Below, one piece after another: positions 54,541 through 64,000 of a stretch of 64,000 nt of DNA; positions within the stretch are counted from its first letter, which is position 1; each line of letters opens with the position of its first letter. The DNA lies in NCBI GenBank assembly GCA_016647705.1, contig CM028325.1, positions 30,174,474 to 30,238,473 of the forward strand, written 5' to 3'. The stretch is from Eucommia ulmoides (taxonomy: Eukaryota > Streptophyta > Magnoliopsida > Garryales > Eucommiaceae). Both the position numbers and the translations under genes were made by a program. The notes below the pieces were generated by a model. That model did not search any database, was not told the DNA's origin, and saw only the letters and a list, made by a program, of their open reading frames with translations.

Positions 54541-54722
54541 ACCACGTTTTTTTTTTCTCTTTTTAAAAGTACCACCTATTTAGTAAAAACCATTTTTTTC
54601 AATTTCCTTTCTTTAAAACAAAACCAACACAATTTACCGAAAATCTATTTTTCTCCAACGCACCCAAAACCGGCTTGATCCACGTGGTTTTAAAATCATC
54701 CAAGTCAAGTAAAATCTATTTT

Positions 54723-54753
<31 letters not shown>

Positions 54754-55165
54754 CATATATAAATAGTTTGACAAGAAGACAATACACTCACCTGATAATC
54801 CGCTCTCAAAAGCTCCACCGACTCTCCATTACCGATCCTCTAGAAATTGGGAACCTATTTGTGACATGACCTAAATTAATATCTTAGAGAAAATTAACCT
54901 AATTATGCAATGCAAGTCTTATGTTCATTAATTTCCCATTCCTCACGTTTTGTTATGCTAAAATATTATTTGACGAGTTTTAACACCGTTAAAGTTTACT
55001 ATTTAAACCTAACTCATACAAACGATCTCATTGGTTATTATCTTCATTTTGATATTTTAAGGCTAGAAATCTAATTTAGAAATCATAAAAGTAAATTAGA
55101 AATGTTACCCATTCCGAATCGATTGTTGATCTTCTTAAAATTTTCTTAAGTTTAGGCTCCTGCTC

Positions 55166-55304
55166 CCACCGCTTAAGCGAACATCTCTCATTTTGCACAC
55201 TGATCTTCCACCGCCTAGGCTGACTCCCCACTGCCTAGGCAAACTCCCGCTGCTTCACTTTCTGATGCTCCACCGCCTAGGCGAAAGAACCACCGCCTAG
55301 GCGG
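55166..55304. repeat. CCTAGG-centred palindromes in the 3' LTR
   Basis: Five copies lie at 55166 (CCACCGCTTAAGCGAA), 55208 (CCACCGCCTAGGCTGA), 55228 (CCACTGCCTAGGCAAA), 55270 (CCACCGCCTAGGCGAA) and 55290 (CCACCGCCTAGGCGGA). They occur in two close pairs ~20 bp apart, with 42-bp gaps, the same spacings as in the unrelated element at 4232-4413. Confidence 0.85.
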
Positions 55305-56032
55305 ATGAAGCTCCTCCTTTATGCTCTGTTTCGGATCCTGTCGTCTCTCTCTCTCACCTCACCTCACCAACACTGGCAACTACGACTACCACCACAGTTG
55401 TTCATACACGCACAACACACGCAATACACATCCACATGCACACCACAACAATTTATAAGCATTTATCATATACACACCCAGAGAAAACACACACAACCTC
55501 CACTCTCTCTCTAACCTTTACCCATCGCCGGCCCAATTAACTGGCAGCAAGACATACACACACACACACACCAGAACACCATTGAACACACACATAACAA
55601 CACACATAACACCCACACACACTCATGATCACCACCACCATAGACAATGAGCCACACACACATGGCACACTTCACCCTCACTCAACAGAAACAGAAACAG
55701 GGGACACACACACACACACACCCACTCACTAAAACAGACAGAGAAACATACACACACACACACACACACACACACTCAACAAGCATGTGTACACACCCAG
55801 ACGACACCGCTCACCATTGACCGCCGAATACCCACCGCCGGCGAGTCCCTTTCCTCCGGTTCTCTCTCTATCTTCTTTATCTTTTTTTGGGTTTTTCTTT
55901 AGAATATTTTCGATCCCTGATCACCATGCATACATATATACATGAAATTTGTGGAGCTCACATGTGCCACATTGCCACTTTCTCTCGATCCTTCCGTTGG
56001 ATCACAATAGAATACACACACACCCAAATATG

Positions 56033-56063
<31 letters not shown>

Positions 56064-56349
56064 TTTAGATAAATTTCTCTTTTCTCCCCCCCTATTATCT
56101 TTAATACTTATTTTAGCCCAAATTATCTTCTTAAACTTCCCAAACTTTTCAAAATTATAATTTCTCCCCCAAAAGTTTTATTTCGAAAATTAGATACAAC
56201 AATTTTAAATTAAAAGTTTTCCAGAAATTTTCAATTGGACCCCTAAAATTTTAATTGAAAATTTAAATTTACCTAATTTTTTTTCCAAATTTTCTCAATT
56301 ATTCTAAAATGCAACTAAATGACGTACGAGCCTGAATTGAGGTCTTATA

Positions 56350-59300
56350 GCTCTTCCCTCCTAAAAGAAATTTCGTCCCGAAATTTTTGTCAAACCAATA
56401 ATACGTCAGATTCGCACCACATGGTCACGTTCGTCTCACGTGATTCTAGAACACTGTTTCCTATGTAGGGTCCCATAATCATAAGTCGTCCAAAATTTAT
56501 AGTCATCAGTTTTCGCCAAATCATATCCACCCAGTGCAACATTTTCATTTGCAGTGGTCGATATTATATCCAACACCCAAGAAATAGGGTGCACTCAATC
56601 GGTCACGCTCAACACGAACAGCCAACTGTCGAAGAATCTCATGTTTCTAACTGCTTTTGTTGCGCCACTCTGATAAAAATCACGATCAACAATAATATAT
56701 GCTGAAAATATCGCAGTAATCTCAGTTGATTGGGCCTATCTTATTCCGACAATAAGTTTTCCATAACTAATCCGACATTTCTTGTCAACCAGTTCGCTAC
56801 AATATCTCCCTTTAACATTTAAACCAACAATATTCACAACCAATCTCATACGCACTTTCATAAGCACAGATAGCCCAAAAATCATTAACTTCCATATTTA
56901 TCTAAGAATCTCCAATACCCTTATAAACGTTTTTCTAATATTACCGTTAACTAATTATTTCGAAATACGCTAAACCACATAGAGACGTTTTAAATCACAT
57001 CCAAAACATATCAATGTCCCTCAAAACACCTTGATATTACCAAATCATATTATTACGTCTCAAATTACATTAAACGGGTCATCTATAAGAATTCATTTCA
57101 TGCCTCCATATTTAATCAAGTCCCTGACAAGGTCACGTGCTCCAATTCCCTTTCAATCTACCCAACATGCTTCTAACATATATTCACGTATAAATATGAA
57201 TCGAAGAACATAGATACGTCCCATTTACAAAAATTCATTACATCTCAAAAGTCATTAGTTACTGACTGTAAAATATTATATCATGAGTACATATCAACTC
57301 ATGGACATTTCGAGTTATCTTTTTTCCCATGAAATCTTAATGACCTTCACATGCCGTCTCCGCTTATTGTTACCAGTGGTCCAATACATCTAGTTTCGTT
57401 CTCCTATCTCAGTTCGGTCGATTTGATTAACGTCATGTATCCTTTTCATATAGTGCTTTATACGATGCCACCCTTGATCATCAAAAAGGTATTTATTATT
57501 TTAAACAAATTCCACTACGAACTGTATCAGACAATGGAGACTTACTTTGTTTTGATAAAAAAAAAAATATTTTTCAATTCACACTACGGCGACAACACTT
57601 ATAATTTCATAATTCCAATTCAGGAATTTCAAATATTTATAAGTTTATGTATCAACATATGTTAAATTTTCAATTCAGGAGCAACTAATCATTACCGAAC
57701 GTATCATTCAACGTTCAACATTCATTGTACTACACTCCCGATGCCATTCTGGAATAGCTGCAATAACCCACCTCGATATTAATACTCGATCTTAATCCTA
57801 ACATACAAGACACCTAACAACAACTTCTGGGACTTCTCATTCTCTTCCAAACTATCAATAATGTTCACGCAACCTCGATACATATTAATATCACTGGGGT
57901 GCATGATAGATATTGAATTATGCACTTCCTTCTAAAGTCTCTTTTGTTAAATGGGGGCATTATTAGGGACACACAATTTATTTTCAATCATCAAGACTTT
58001 ATCATTATTTCTGACATAATAATCAGCTCTATAACCATTTTCCACTGCATCTCTAACCTTTCCCAACTAGACATCTAACTTCTATGCTTCTACAGCATAA
58101 GCGATCAATGTCGATTCCAAAACCAGAGTATTTAAACAGCATTGCCATCTGACCAACCGCCCTCTATACTTACAAGGGTCTCAACTTATTACATAACTTA
58201 GTGTGAACAACTTAAATGTACTCATTCCAACTTACCAATTTCCGACTTAAAGCATTGGCTCAAACTTTGGTCTTTACTGAAAAATAATGGATGGCGCGAT
58301 TGTAGTCTTTGATCAATTTTATTATAAGCAATTATTCTCAATTCTGGGGGTCGATGCATATCCCACAAATTTCATCATACAGGTAAAGTTAGTAAAACGT
58401 CAAAGCATCTACAATCACTGCCAATACCCAAAAGTTTCGGGTTCCAATTACACTTTTCGACCTTTCTCATTAAATCATAGCTTTAGCTTCAACTTCCTTT
58501 GGATTCATGTGAATACTATTTCCCAAGATCACATGTCCCAATTTACTACTCGCTCCAATCCAAAACTCACACTTACTGCACGTGACATATAATTGTTTTT
58601 CTCGCAGCATCAGCCACACAATCTGGAGATACTCTCCATGCTCTTATCTGCTCTCTACCAGATTGTCGTTTTCACCACATCACCGTCTCTGACCTCCAAC
58701 TAGAAGTATCCTCATCAAAAGCTAATTGGGAAAATACCCTAATCTTTCGCGGTTGATTAAACACACCATCAAGTCTAACCGATGAGTCACCAACACACAT
58801 CCCCAACATACCTCCCTTTTTCTTTACGAATAACACCAGGTCTTCAGGGAGAAAAACACTAGGTCCAACTTAATCGTAAGTTAACAGTCTATTTTATTGT
58901 AACGACCCGATTTCCTAAGGTCGTCACACGACTTCTCCTATAGAGACTTTCTAAACTGAAAACTAACTCACTCGAATTTTCCATACTCAATAACTTTTAA
59001 TTACTGATTTTACCATAGAAATTACAAGGTGCACTCACTCTTCTTCTTCAAATTAATCCACTCATTTTGTCTACACCACGACGATCAACTTTCAAGTCCT
59101 AAGGTTATCGTTAAAATTCCAATTTCCCATATTTTTTATTAACACGATTATATCTAATCAACTTAATGAGCCGAACGTTCACCTCTTTAAAATTTTGGAA
59201 CTTATTTTACAACAACTATGGTTGTTAATCATGCTTTCTAGTACCCCGACATTACCTCTTGGAACTACTTAAGGAAATCCCTAGCTACTAAAATATCCAC

Positions 59301-60107
59301 CGCCTAACTTGTTCCGACTGGTGCCCAACACCCGCGTACAGTATTCTGATATCTTTGTTTTAATACTTTTCTGACCTCCAGGACCCATTATCAACTAACT
59401 GGGGTACTAATTAAGCCTTCCCAACAATACACACTTTGATTCATCTAAGATAAGATTTAACTCCACCGGCAACTCTATATTTATGCGCACTTTCTATTAT
59501 CCCAGACCTACAATTCTCGGCTACTTTCTACATATCACTTTCTATTACGTTTGCTATATCTACAAGTTCCATAAACTTTTACTCTACTTTCCCGTTAACC
59601 TAGTACGTACTACCCAATTACAATTTCCTCACACTTTTAGTTCCAACCAATACCACACTTTTTTTTTTTTACATCATAAGAGTCCTTCCATATTGCCAAA
59701 AAAGGCAATTTTTATACTCATTTTGAATGCCACTTCATATTCCAACTTAAGTGTTCTAATATACTATCTAATATTTTTATCCGTCACGTAATACGCATAT
59801 AGTTGTTTCTTACTTGCCTCCCATTTCCGCCACCAACAACACAACATCACTCATATCCACCAACTGGCAATATCACCATTTTGTCGCATCACTACCTGTC
59901 AACGAGACAACCCGCCAAGCACGATGCCAATACCCTAATTAATATCATGAAAGAACTAACACTCACGTATCGAACTTACCTATCGACACCCTATCTCATA
60001 TCCCCTACTGACTAGACGACTAGCACGTCCCCCTATCTCATGGTCCTCAACTAACACAACAGCTGATAAGTCTACAGAACCTATAATCTAGGCTCTGATA
60101 CCAAAAT
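56350..60107 (-). pseudogene. Internal region of the nested family-H element: decayed gypsy pol
   Basis: It starts (minus sense) at the primer site and ends in AATTTCGGGACGAAATTTC and the AGGAGGGAAGAGC polypurine tract (56350-56362). No open frame is convincing. Parts resemble the pol region of the surrounding chromovirus at nucleotide level: 59380-59460 (cf. 53030-53140, protease-RT linker), 58650-58700 (cf. 52860-52920, RT) and 58570-58630 (cf. 52600-52690). A segment at 58906 onward starts TGTAACGACCCGATTTCC like the reverse complement of the LTR end at 32126, so a further small LTR fragment may be nested there. Gag was not found. Confidence 0.7.
60092..60103 (-). other. Primer-binding site complementary to tRNA-iMet
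   Basis: The plus strand reads GCTCTGATACCA, so the minus strand reads TGGTATCAGAGC, an exact match to the standard plant initiator-Met primer site. It lies four bases from the TGTCACACC terminus of the 5' LTR. Confidence 0.92.
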
Positions 60108-60713
60108 TGTCACACCCCACCCCGAACACCCGTCACTATGGGGCCAGGGTGACATCGACATGACCTCAGCTAAATGACAATTACTATAGACGACAATATA
60201 CACGCATAAATATATAATCACAAAAGCCAACTAAATATATATACATTCTCTACTCGAGGACACTCTTGTCCATACAAAATTCTCAATAACATCCAAGAAA
60301 CAAAACACAATACCTCTCATTTGCTTCGCCTCAAATGATACCCACAAGAAACTCATTCCCTATCGCACCTCCGAATCTGACCTATTGCCAGTAGGGGACA
60401 AACCCCTATTTACAGCACCTGAAAGTGTACTGTCTTCTTCATAAAAATATTTAAATATAATAATACATTCTAAATAATACAACATTTAAATGGATCAAGC
60501 ATAAGTATACAAATATCACATGTCTAATAAAAATCACCATAATATAAGTACCTCATCATAATAAAAGCAGTGGAAATAAATCATATAAGTTCCATTCAAA
60601 ACCCCTCCAGTATAAAATAATCCCAATCACCCTATATAACAAATCACCAAATATAAATAAAACACCACATCTCAAAACACCACACCACTACACTACTCAC
60701 TGGTTAGCTATAG

Positions 60714-61010
60714 TAATTGTTTTAACCTTACGATCGGGAATTACAACGGTACCGTAACATCCGTAGGAATGCCTTCCTAAGAAATATCCACACCCCTTAC
60801 GGGGAGAACTATCTACATCCCATGAGAAGAAATCCACACTCCTTCCGGGGAGAAATAATCCACACCGCTTACAGGGAGAAAACTAAAATCAACAACTTCA
60901 CCTAAAAATCCACACCTCTTATGAGGAGAATATAAACCACACCCCTTTCGGGGAGAATTTCTAAAATCACATTTACTTAAACCACACCCCTGACGAGGAG
61001 AATTTCCAAA
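60714..61010 (-). repeat. Hairpin block and CACCCCTTACGGGGAG array of the 5' LTR
   Basis: The block at 60714-60756 (AATTGTTTTAACCTTACGAT, then CGGGAATTACAACGGTACCG) and about eight CACCCC-hairpin units to 61010 correspond to 54209-54540. One unit differs in number or is decayed between the two LTRs, showing turnover after insertion. Confidence 0.82.
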
Positions 61011-61189
61011 CCACGTTTTTCTATCTCTTTTTAAAAGTACCACCCATTTAGTAAAAACCATTTTTTCCAATTTTCTTTCTTTAAAACAAAACAACACAAT
61101 TTACCGAAAATCCATTTTTCCCCAAAGCACCCAAAACCGGTTTGATCCATATGGTTTTTAAATCATCCAAGTCAAGTAAAATCCATTTT

Positions 61190-61232
<43 letters not shown>

Positions 61233-61635
61233 AATAGTTTGATAAGAAGACAGTATACTCACCTGATAATCCGCTCTCAAAAGCTCCACCAACTCTCCAT
61301 TACCGATCCTCTGGAAATTGGGAATCTATTTGTGACAGGGCCTAAATTAATATTTTAGAGAAAATTAACCTAATCATGCAATGCAAGTCCTGTGTTCATT
61401 AATTTCCCATTCTCTACGTTTTGTTATGCTAAAATATTATTCGACGAGTTTTAGCGTTGTTAAAGTTTACTATTTAAACCTAACTCTTATAAACAATCTC
61501 ATGGTTATTATCTTCATTTTGATATTTTAAGGCTAGAAATCTAATTTAGAAATCATAAAAGTAAATTAGAAATGTTACCCATTCCGAATCAATTGTTGAT
61601 CTTCTTAAAATTTTCTTAAGTTTAGGCACATGTTC

Positions 61636-61775
61636 CCACCGCCTAGGCAAAAAATCCACTACCTAGGCGAACATCCCTCATTCTGCACACTGATCTTCCA
61701 CCGCCTAGGCGAACACCCATTGCTTCACTTTCTGATGCTCCACCGCCTAGGTGAAAGAACCACCACCTAAGGGGA
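61636..61775. repeat. CCTAGG-centred palindromes in the 5' LTR
   Basis: Copies lie at 61636 (CCACCGCCTAGGCAAA), 61656 (CCACTACCTAGGCGAA), 61698 (CCACCGCCTAGGCGAA), 61740 (CCACCGCCTAGGTGAA) and 61760 (CCACCACCTAAGGGGA). They are position-matched to 55166-55304, except that one copy is intact here and missing there, and vice versa. Confidence 0.83.
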
Positions 61776-62473
61776 CGAAACTTCTCATTTCTGCTCTAAT
61801 TCTGATCCTGTCGTCTCTCTCTCACCTCACCTCACCAACACCGGCAACCACCACTACCACCCCTCCCAGTTGTTCATACATGCACAACACACGCAATACA
61901 CATCCACATGCACACCACAACAATTTACAAGCATTTAGCATATACACACCCAGAGAAAACACACACAGTTTCCACCATCTCTCTCTCTCTCTAACATTTA
62001 CTCACCGTCGGCCTAATTAACCGGAGACGACACACACACACACCCCAGAACACCATTGAACACACACACAACAGCACACATAACACCCACACATACTCAC
62101 GATCATCACCACTGTAGACAAGGAGCCACACACACACGGCACACTTCACCCTCACCCAACAGAAACAAAAACAGGGGACATACACACACACCCACTCACC
62201 AGAACAGACAGAGAAACACACACACACACACACACTCAGCAAGCATGTGTATACACCTAGACGACACCGCTCACCATCAACCGTCGAACACCCACCGCCG
62301 GCGAATTCTTTTCCTCCGATTCTTTTTTTTTTCTCGATTTTTCTCTAGAATATTTTCGATCCCCGATCACTATGCATACATATATACATGAAATTTGTGG
62401 AGCTTATATGTGCCACGTCGCCCCTTTCTCTCGATCATTCCATCGGATCACAATAGCAAACACACATACTCAA

Positions 62474-62478
<5 letters not shown>

Positions 62479-62548
<70 letters not shown>
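62479..62548. repeat. Compound (TA)n-(GATA)n microsatellite
   Basis: About 33 bp of TA steps pass directly into nine GATA/TAGA repeats. The partner LTR has only a (TA)n run at 56034-56055, so the GATA tract arose after insertion. Confidence 0.95.
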
Positions 62549-62549
<1 letters not shown>

Positions 62550-62879
62550 ATTTCTCTTTCCTCCCCCCCTATTCTCTTGAATACTTATTTTAGCCCAAAT
62601 TATCTTCCTAAACTTCCCAAACTTTTCAAAATTATAATTTATCCCCCCAACGTTTTATTTTGAAAATTAGATACAACAATTTTAAATTAAAAGTTTTCCA
62701 AAAATTTCCAATTGGACTCCTAAACTTTTAATTGAAAATTTAAATTTACCCAATATTTTTTCAATTTTTCTCAATTATTCTAAAATGCAACTAAATAACG
62801 TACGAGCCTGAATCGGGGTCTTACAAAACGTCTGACTCCCACCCTACCCTTGGTAGCCAGAATTTTATCCAGATACATT

Positions 62880-63755
62880 CTATCGCCGCCTGGAATATGA
62901 TTGCCCCAGGCCGTGGCTCCTAACCGATTGATCAGCTGTCAGAGCCGAAGCTCGAGGAAGTTGCGGTAGAGGGCCAGGTCCTCGAGAGGTGCTGCCTGAA
63001 TATCTGCTAGATGGCTCGAACCTACTCTTCTTGTACTGTTCACGATTTTGAATGGCTTCTTGAACATATTTCTCTATTAATTTTGTCGTGTTCACCAATT
63101 CTACATAATTTTTAATCCGCCTACCAGTCAACCAGGAACGTATTTATAAATCTAGTCATTTCTAAAATCTTCTACATCTCGCTTCCTCAGTCTTCACCAA
63201 ATCAGGAGCAAATCGGGACAGAGCATCAAATTTGATTTTATACTGTAGAATAAACATCTTCCCCTATTTCAGTAATATGAACTCATCCTCCATCTCGAAT
63301 TGATAAGGTTCAAGGAAATACTTTTCATTAAATACTGTAACGAATTGATCCCAAGTGATCTTCTTGCCTGGATTTGACATCTTCATTTCTTCCCACTAGT
63401 ATTCGGCTTCCCCTTTCAACTGGAAGGTGGCGAGACAAACTCATCTATCGTCAGTAATTCCCATTGCCTCAAATACGTGCCCTATGCTCTTTAACCAATT
63501 TTCAGCATTAGTAGGTCCCACAGTTCCCGTAAAACCCAGGGGGTCCAATTCCTTGAATCTTTTCAGAAGTACAGCATGAGGAGTGGTTGTTTCGTTTTGG
63601 GCCTTATGGCATTCCATCATTTTTGTCTGTTGTTTTGTTAGTTTCACAACAGCTTGTAATATTCGGTCAACGGCATCCAAGCTTTCCCGTGCCCTACCAT
63701 TTTTTCTTTGGGGTTCAGAATTTCCGCTACTTTCATTTTCACGGTCCATAGACAA
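62880..63755 (-). pseudogene. Gypsy gag (retrotransposon gag domain) of the surrounding chromovirus
   Basis: One minus-strand frame starts MSMDRENESSGNSEPQRKNG and includes LLKRFKELDPLGFTGTVGPT and NAENWLKSIGHVFEAMG. After a stop comes VCLATFQLKGEAEYWWEEMK (one stop inside), then KKITWDQFVTVFNEKYF, YKIKFDALSRFAPDLV and RRIKNYVELVNTTKLIEKYV. It ends in a serine/arginine/proline-rich tail near 62880. Gag forms the virus-like particle. A few in-frame stops break it. The nested element is inserted just before the zinc knuckles, which are found at 53520-53600. Confidence 0.88.
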
Positions 63756-63938
63756 AATCTTAAATGAAATTTAATAAGTAAAAGGACCAACAATATAAAC
63801 AACAGTGCATAATGCAAATGTAATATTTAATACAATAAAATAACTACCACTCACATGCCGAACCAACCTATCAACACCCTATCTTACGACTTACTACTGA
63901 TGAGACAATCTGGTACGTCTACAGAACTTATAACCTAT

Positions 63939-63950
63939 GCTTTAATACCA
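63939..63950 (-). other. Degenerate tRNA-iMet primer-binding site of the surrounding chromovirus
   Basis: The plus strand reads GCTTTAATACCA, two changes from GCTCTGATACCA, both C-to-T or G-to-A. It lies five bases from the LTR terminus TGTCACACC at 63956. Confidence 0.75.
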
Positions 63951-63955
63951 AAAAC

Positions 63956-64000
63956 TGTCACACCACAACCAGGGGTCTCGACGCCTGAGGTCGAGCGTGA
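63956..64000 (-). repeat. 5' LTR of the surrounding chromovirus (first 45 bp, cut by window edge)
   Basis: It starts TGTCACACCACAACCAGGGG, following the primer site. The TGTCACACC terminus resembles family H, but the continuation GTCTCGACGCCTGAGGTCG differs, so it is a related but separate family. Confidence 0.75.

Larger units (their letters stand above)
53608..56349 (-). repeat. 3' LTR (2742 bp) of the nested family-H element
   Basis: The plus strand runs TGTCACACCCCCACACCGGAC to GGTCTTATA; in minus sense it starts TATAAGACC, decayed from TGTAAGACC. It pairs with 60108-62825 across its full length with scattered substitutions and indels, more in the first hundred bases than elsewhere. That degree of divergence suggests an old insertion. 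It holds the hairpin block and array (54209-54540), the CCTAGG palindromes (55166-55304) and a CA-rich stretch (55370-55800). Confidence 0.9.
53608..62825 (-). mobile_element. Complete 9.2-kb gypsy element (family H) with TSD AAACG, coding decayed
   Basis: The element is bounded by TGTCACACC (53608) and GGGGTCTTACA (62825) and by AAACG on both sides (53603-53607 and 62826-62830). The orientation is minus: 5' LTR 60108-62825, tRNA-iMet primer site 60092-60103, internal region 56350-60107, polypurine tract 56350-56362, 3' LTR 53608-56349. The internal region (3.76 kb) lacks gag and most of pol, so the element is not autonomous. It interrupts gag of the surrounding chromovirus. Its LTRs are of the same family as the solo LTRs at 20001, 27973 and 35873. 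Confidence 0.92.
60108..62825 (-). repeat. 5' LTR (2718 bp) of the nested family-H element
   Basis: The plus strand runs TGTCACACCCCACCCCGAAC to CGGGGTCTTACA. Its hairpin block and array lie at 60714-61010, palindromes at 61636-61775, CA-rich stretches at 61880-62240, and a (TA)n-(GATA)n compound microsatellite at 62479-62548. In minus sense the start TGTAAGACCCCG is intact, unlike in the 3' LTR. Confidence 0.92.
48817..63955 (-). mobile_element. Minus-strand Ty3/gypsy chromovirus, decayed, hosting two later insertions
   Basis: Reading from right to left: a degenerate tRNA-iMet primer site (63939-63950); gag (63755 to 62880); an inserted gypsy element (53608-62825); zinc knuckles and protease (53607 to about 53120); RT (53099 to 52656); RNase H remnants; integrase (about 51985 to 51663); an inserted solo LTR (49329-51662); and the integrase C-terminal part (49328 to 48817). 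The last part ends abruptly at the LTR of copy B, so the 3' end is lost. Motifs such as [20 protein letters not shown] and FIDDILIY place it among plant chromoviruses (Tekay/Del-like, tentative). Confidence 0.85.

Noticed and set aside
58906-59260. A further complete solo LTR in the nested gypsy interior
   Set aside because: Only the start (TGTAACGACCCGATTTCC) is convincing. No matching end or TSD was found, so it is mentioned only as a possible fragment.
54288-61010. CRISPR-like arrays of short palindromic units
   Set aside because: Units and spacers are short and irregular, the DNA is eukaryotic LTR sequence, the arrays occur at the same LTR position in every copy, and no cas-like genes are present.

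Overview
This is nuclear DNA from a flowering plant, most likely a eudicot. It is AT-rich and rich in microsatellites. I recognise no intact host gene, tRNA, rRNA or CRISPR array. Almost everything assignable is transposable-element DNA, mostly long terminal repeats (LTRs) nested in each other. The only sequence of cellular-gene origin is a broken GH3-type (acyl-acid amido synthetase) gene fragment carried inside a Mutator-like element near 39.3-47.7 kb. Evidence for a plant: LTR primer sites complementary to plant tRNA-Asp and tRNA-iMet, plant-type Ty1/copia and Ty3/gypsy polyproteins, a plant transposon-protein pseudogene and the GH3 fragment.

Layout. 1-4591: minus-strand, non-coding LTR element (Tat/Athila-like tRNA-Asp primer site) running off the left edge. 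4592-9863: remnants of three LTR families. 9864-13650: a long LTR remnant beside a pseudogene of the putative plant transposon protein (Transposase_32-like) type. 13980-17743: an inverted arrangement of LTR and degenerate ~200-bp repeats, followed by a recent 1143-bp tandem duplication. 17744-25160: LTR remnants, a copia LTR, and a solo LTR split by another solo LTR. 27030-48816: two related copies (A and B) of the 3' part of one non-autonomous gypsy element, each disrupted by later insertions. The 3' LTR of copy B holds a Mutator-like element, which holds the GH3 fragment, which holds a copia element with an internal inversion. 48817-64000: a minus-strand Ty3/gypsy chromovirus carrying a solo LTR inside integrase and a complete 9.2-kb gypsy element inside gag.

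Boundaries of eight insertions are supported by target-site duplications (TSDs) read from the sequence: CTTTT, CCTAT, GTTTA, GAGAT, GACAC, AAACG, AGCGG/AGTGG and GGTTG/GGCTG. A ninth, the Mutator-like element, has the 9-bp ATAATTTTA. Copies A and B supply each other's empty sites for several of these.

The most unusual signal is a set of short palindromes that recur in clusters inside unrelated elements: CCACCGCCTAGGCGGTGG and its variants, the TCGGTCGACCGA/TCGGTTGACCGA/TCGGTTAACCGA series, and GGGGTG...CACCCC blocks in the Mutator-like element. In addition, one LTR superfamily carries, in eight copies, a conserved hairpin block (GATCGT...ACGATC) next to a tandem array whose units each contain a different short hairpin. 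I found nothing that looks like a working protein-coding system. These dispersed hairpin and palindrome arrays are the best candidates for something undescribed.
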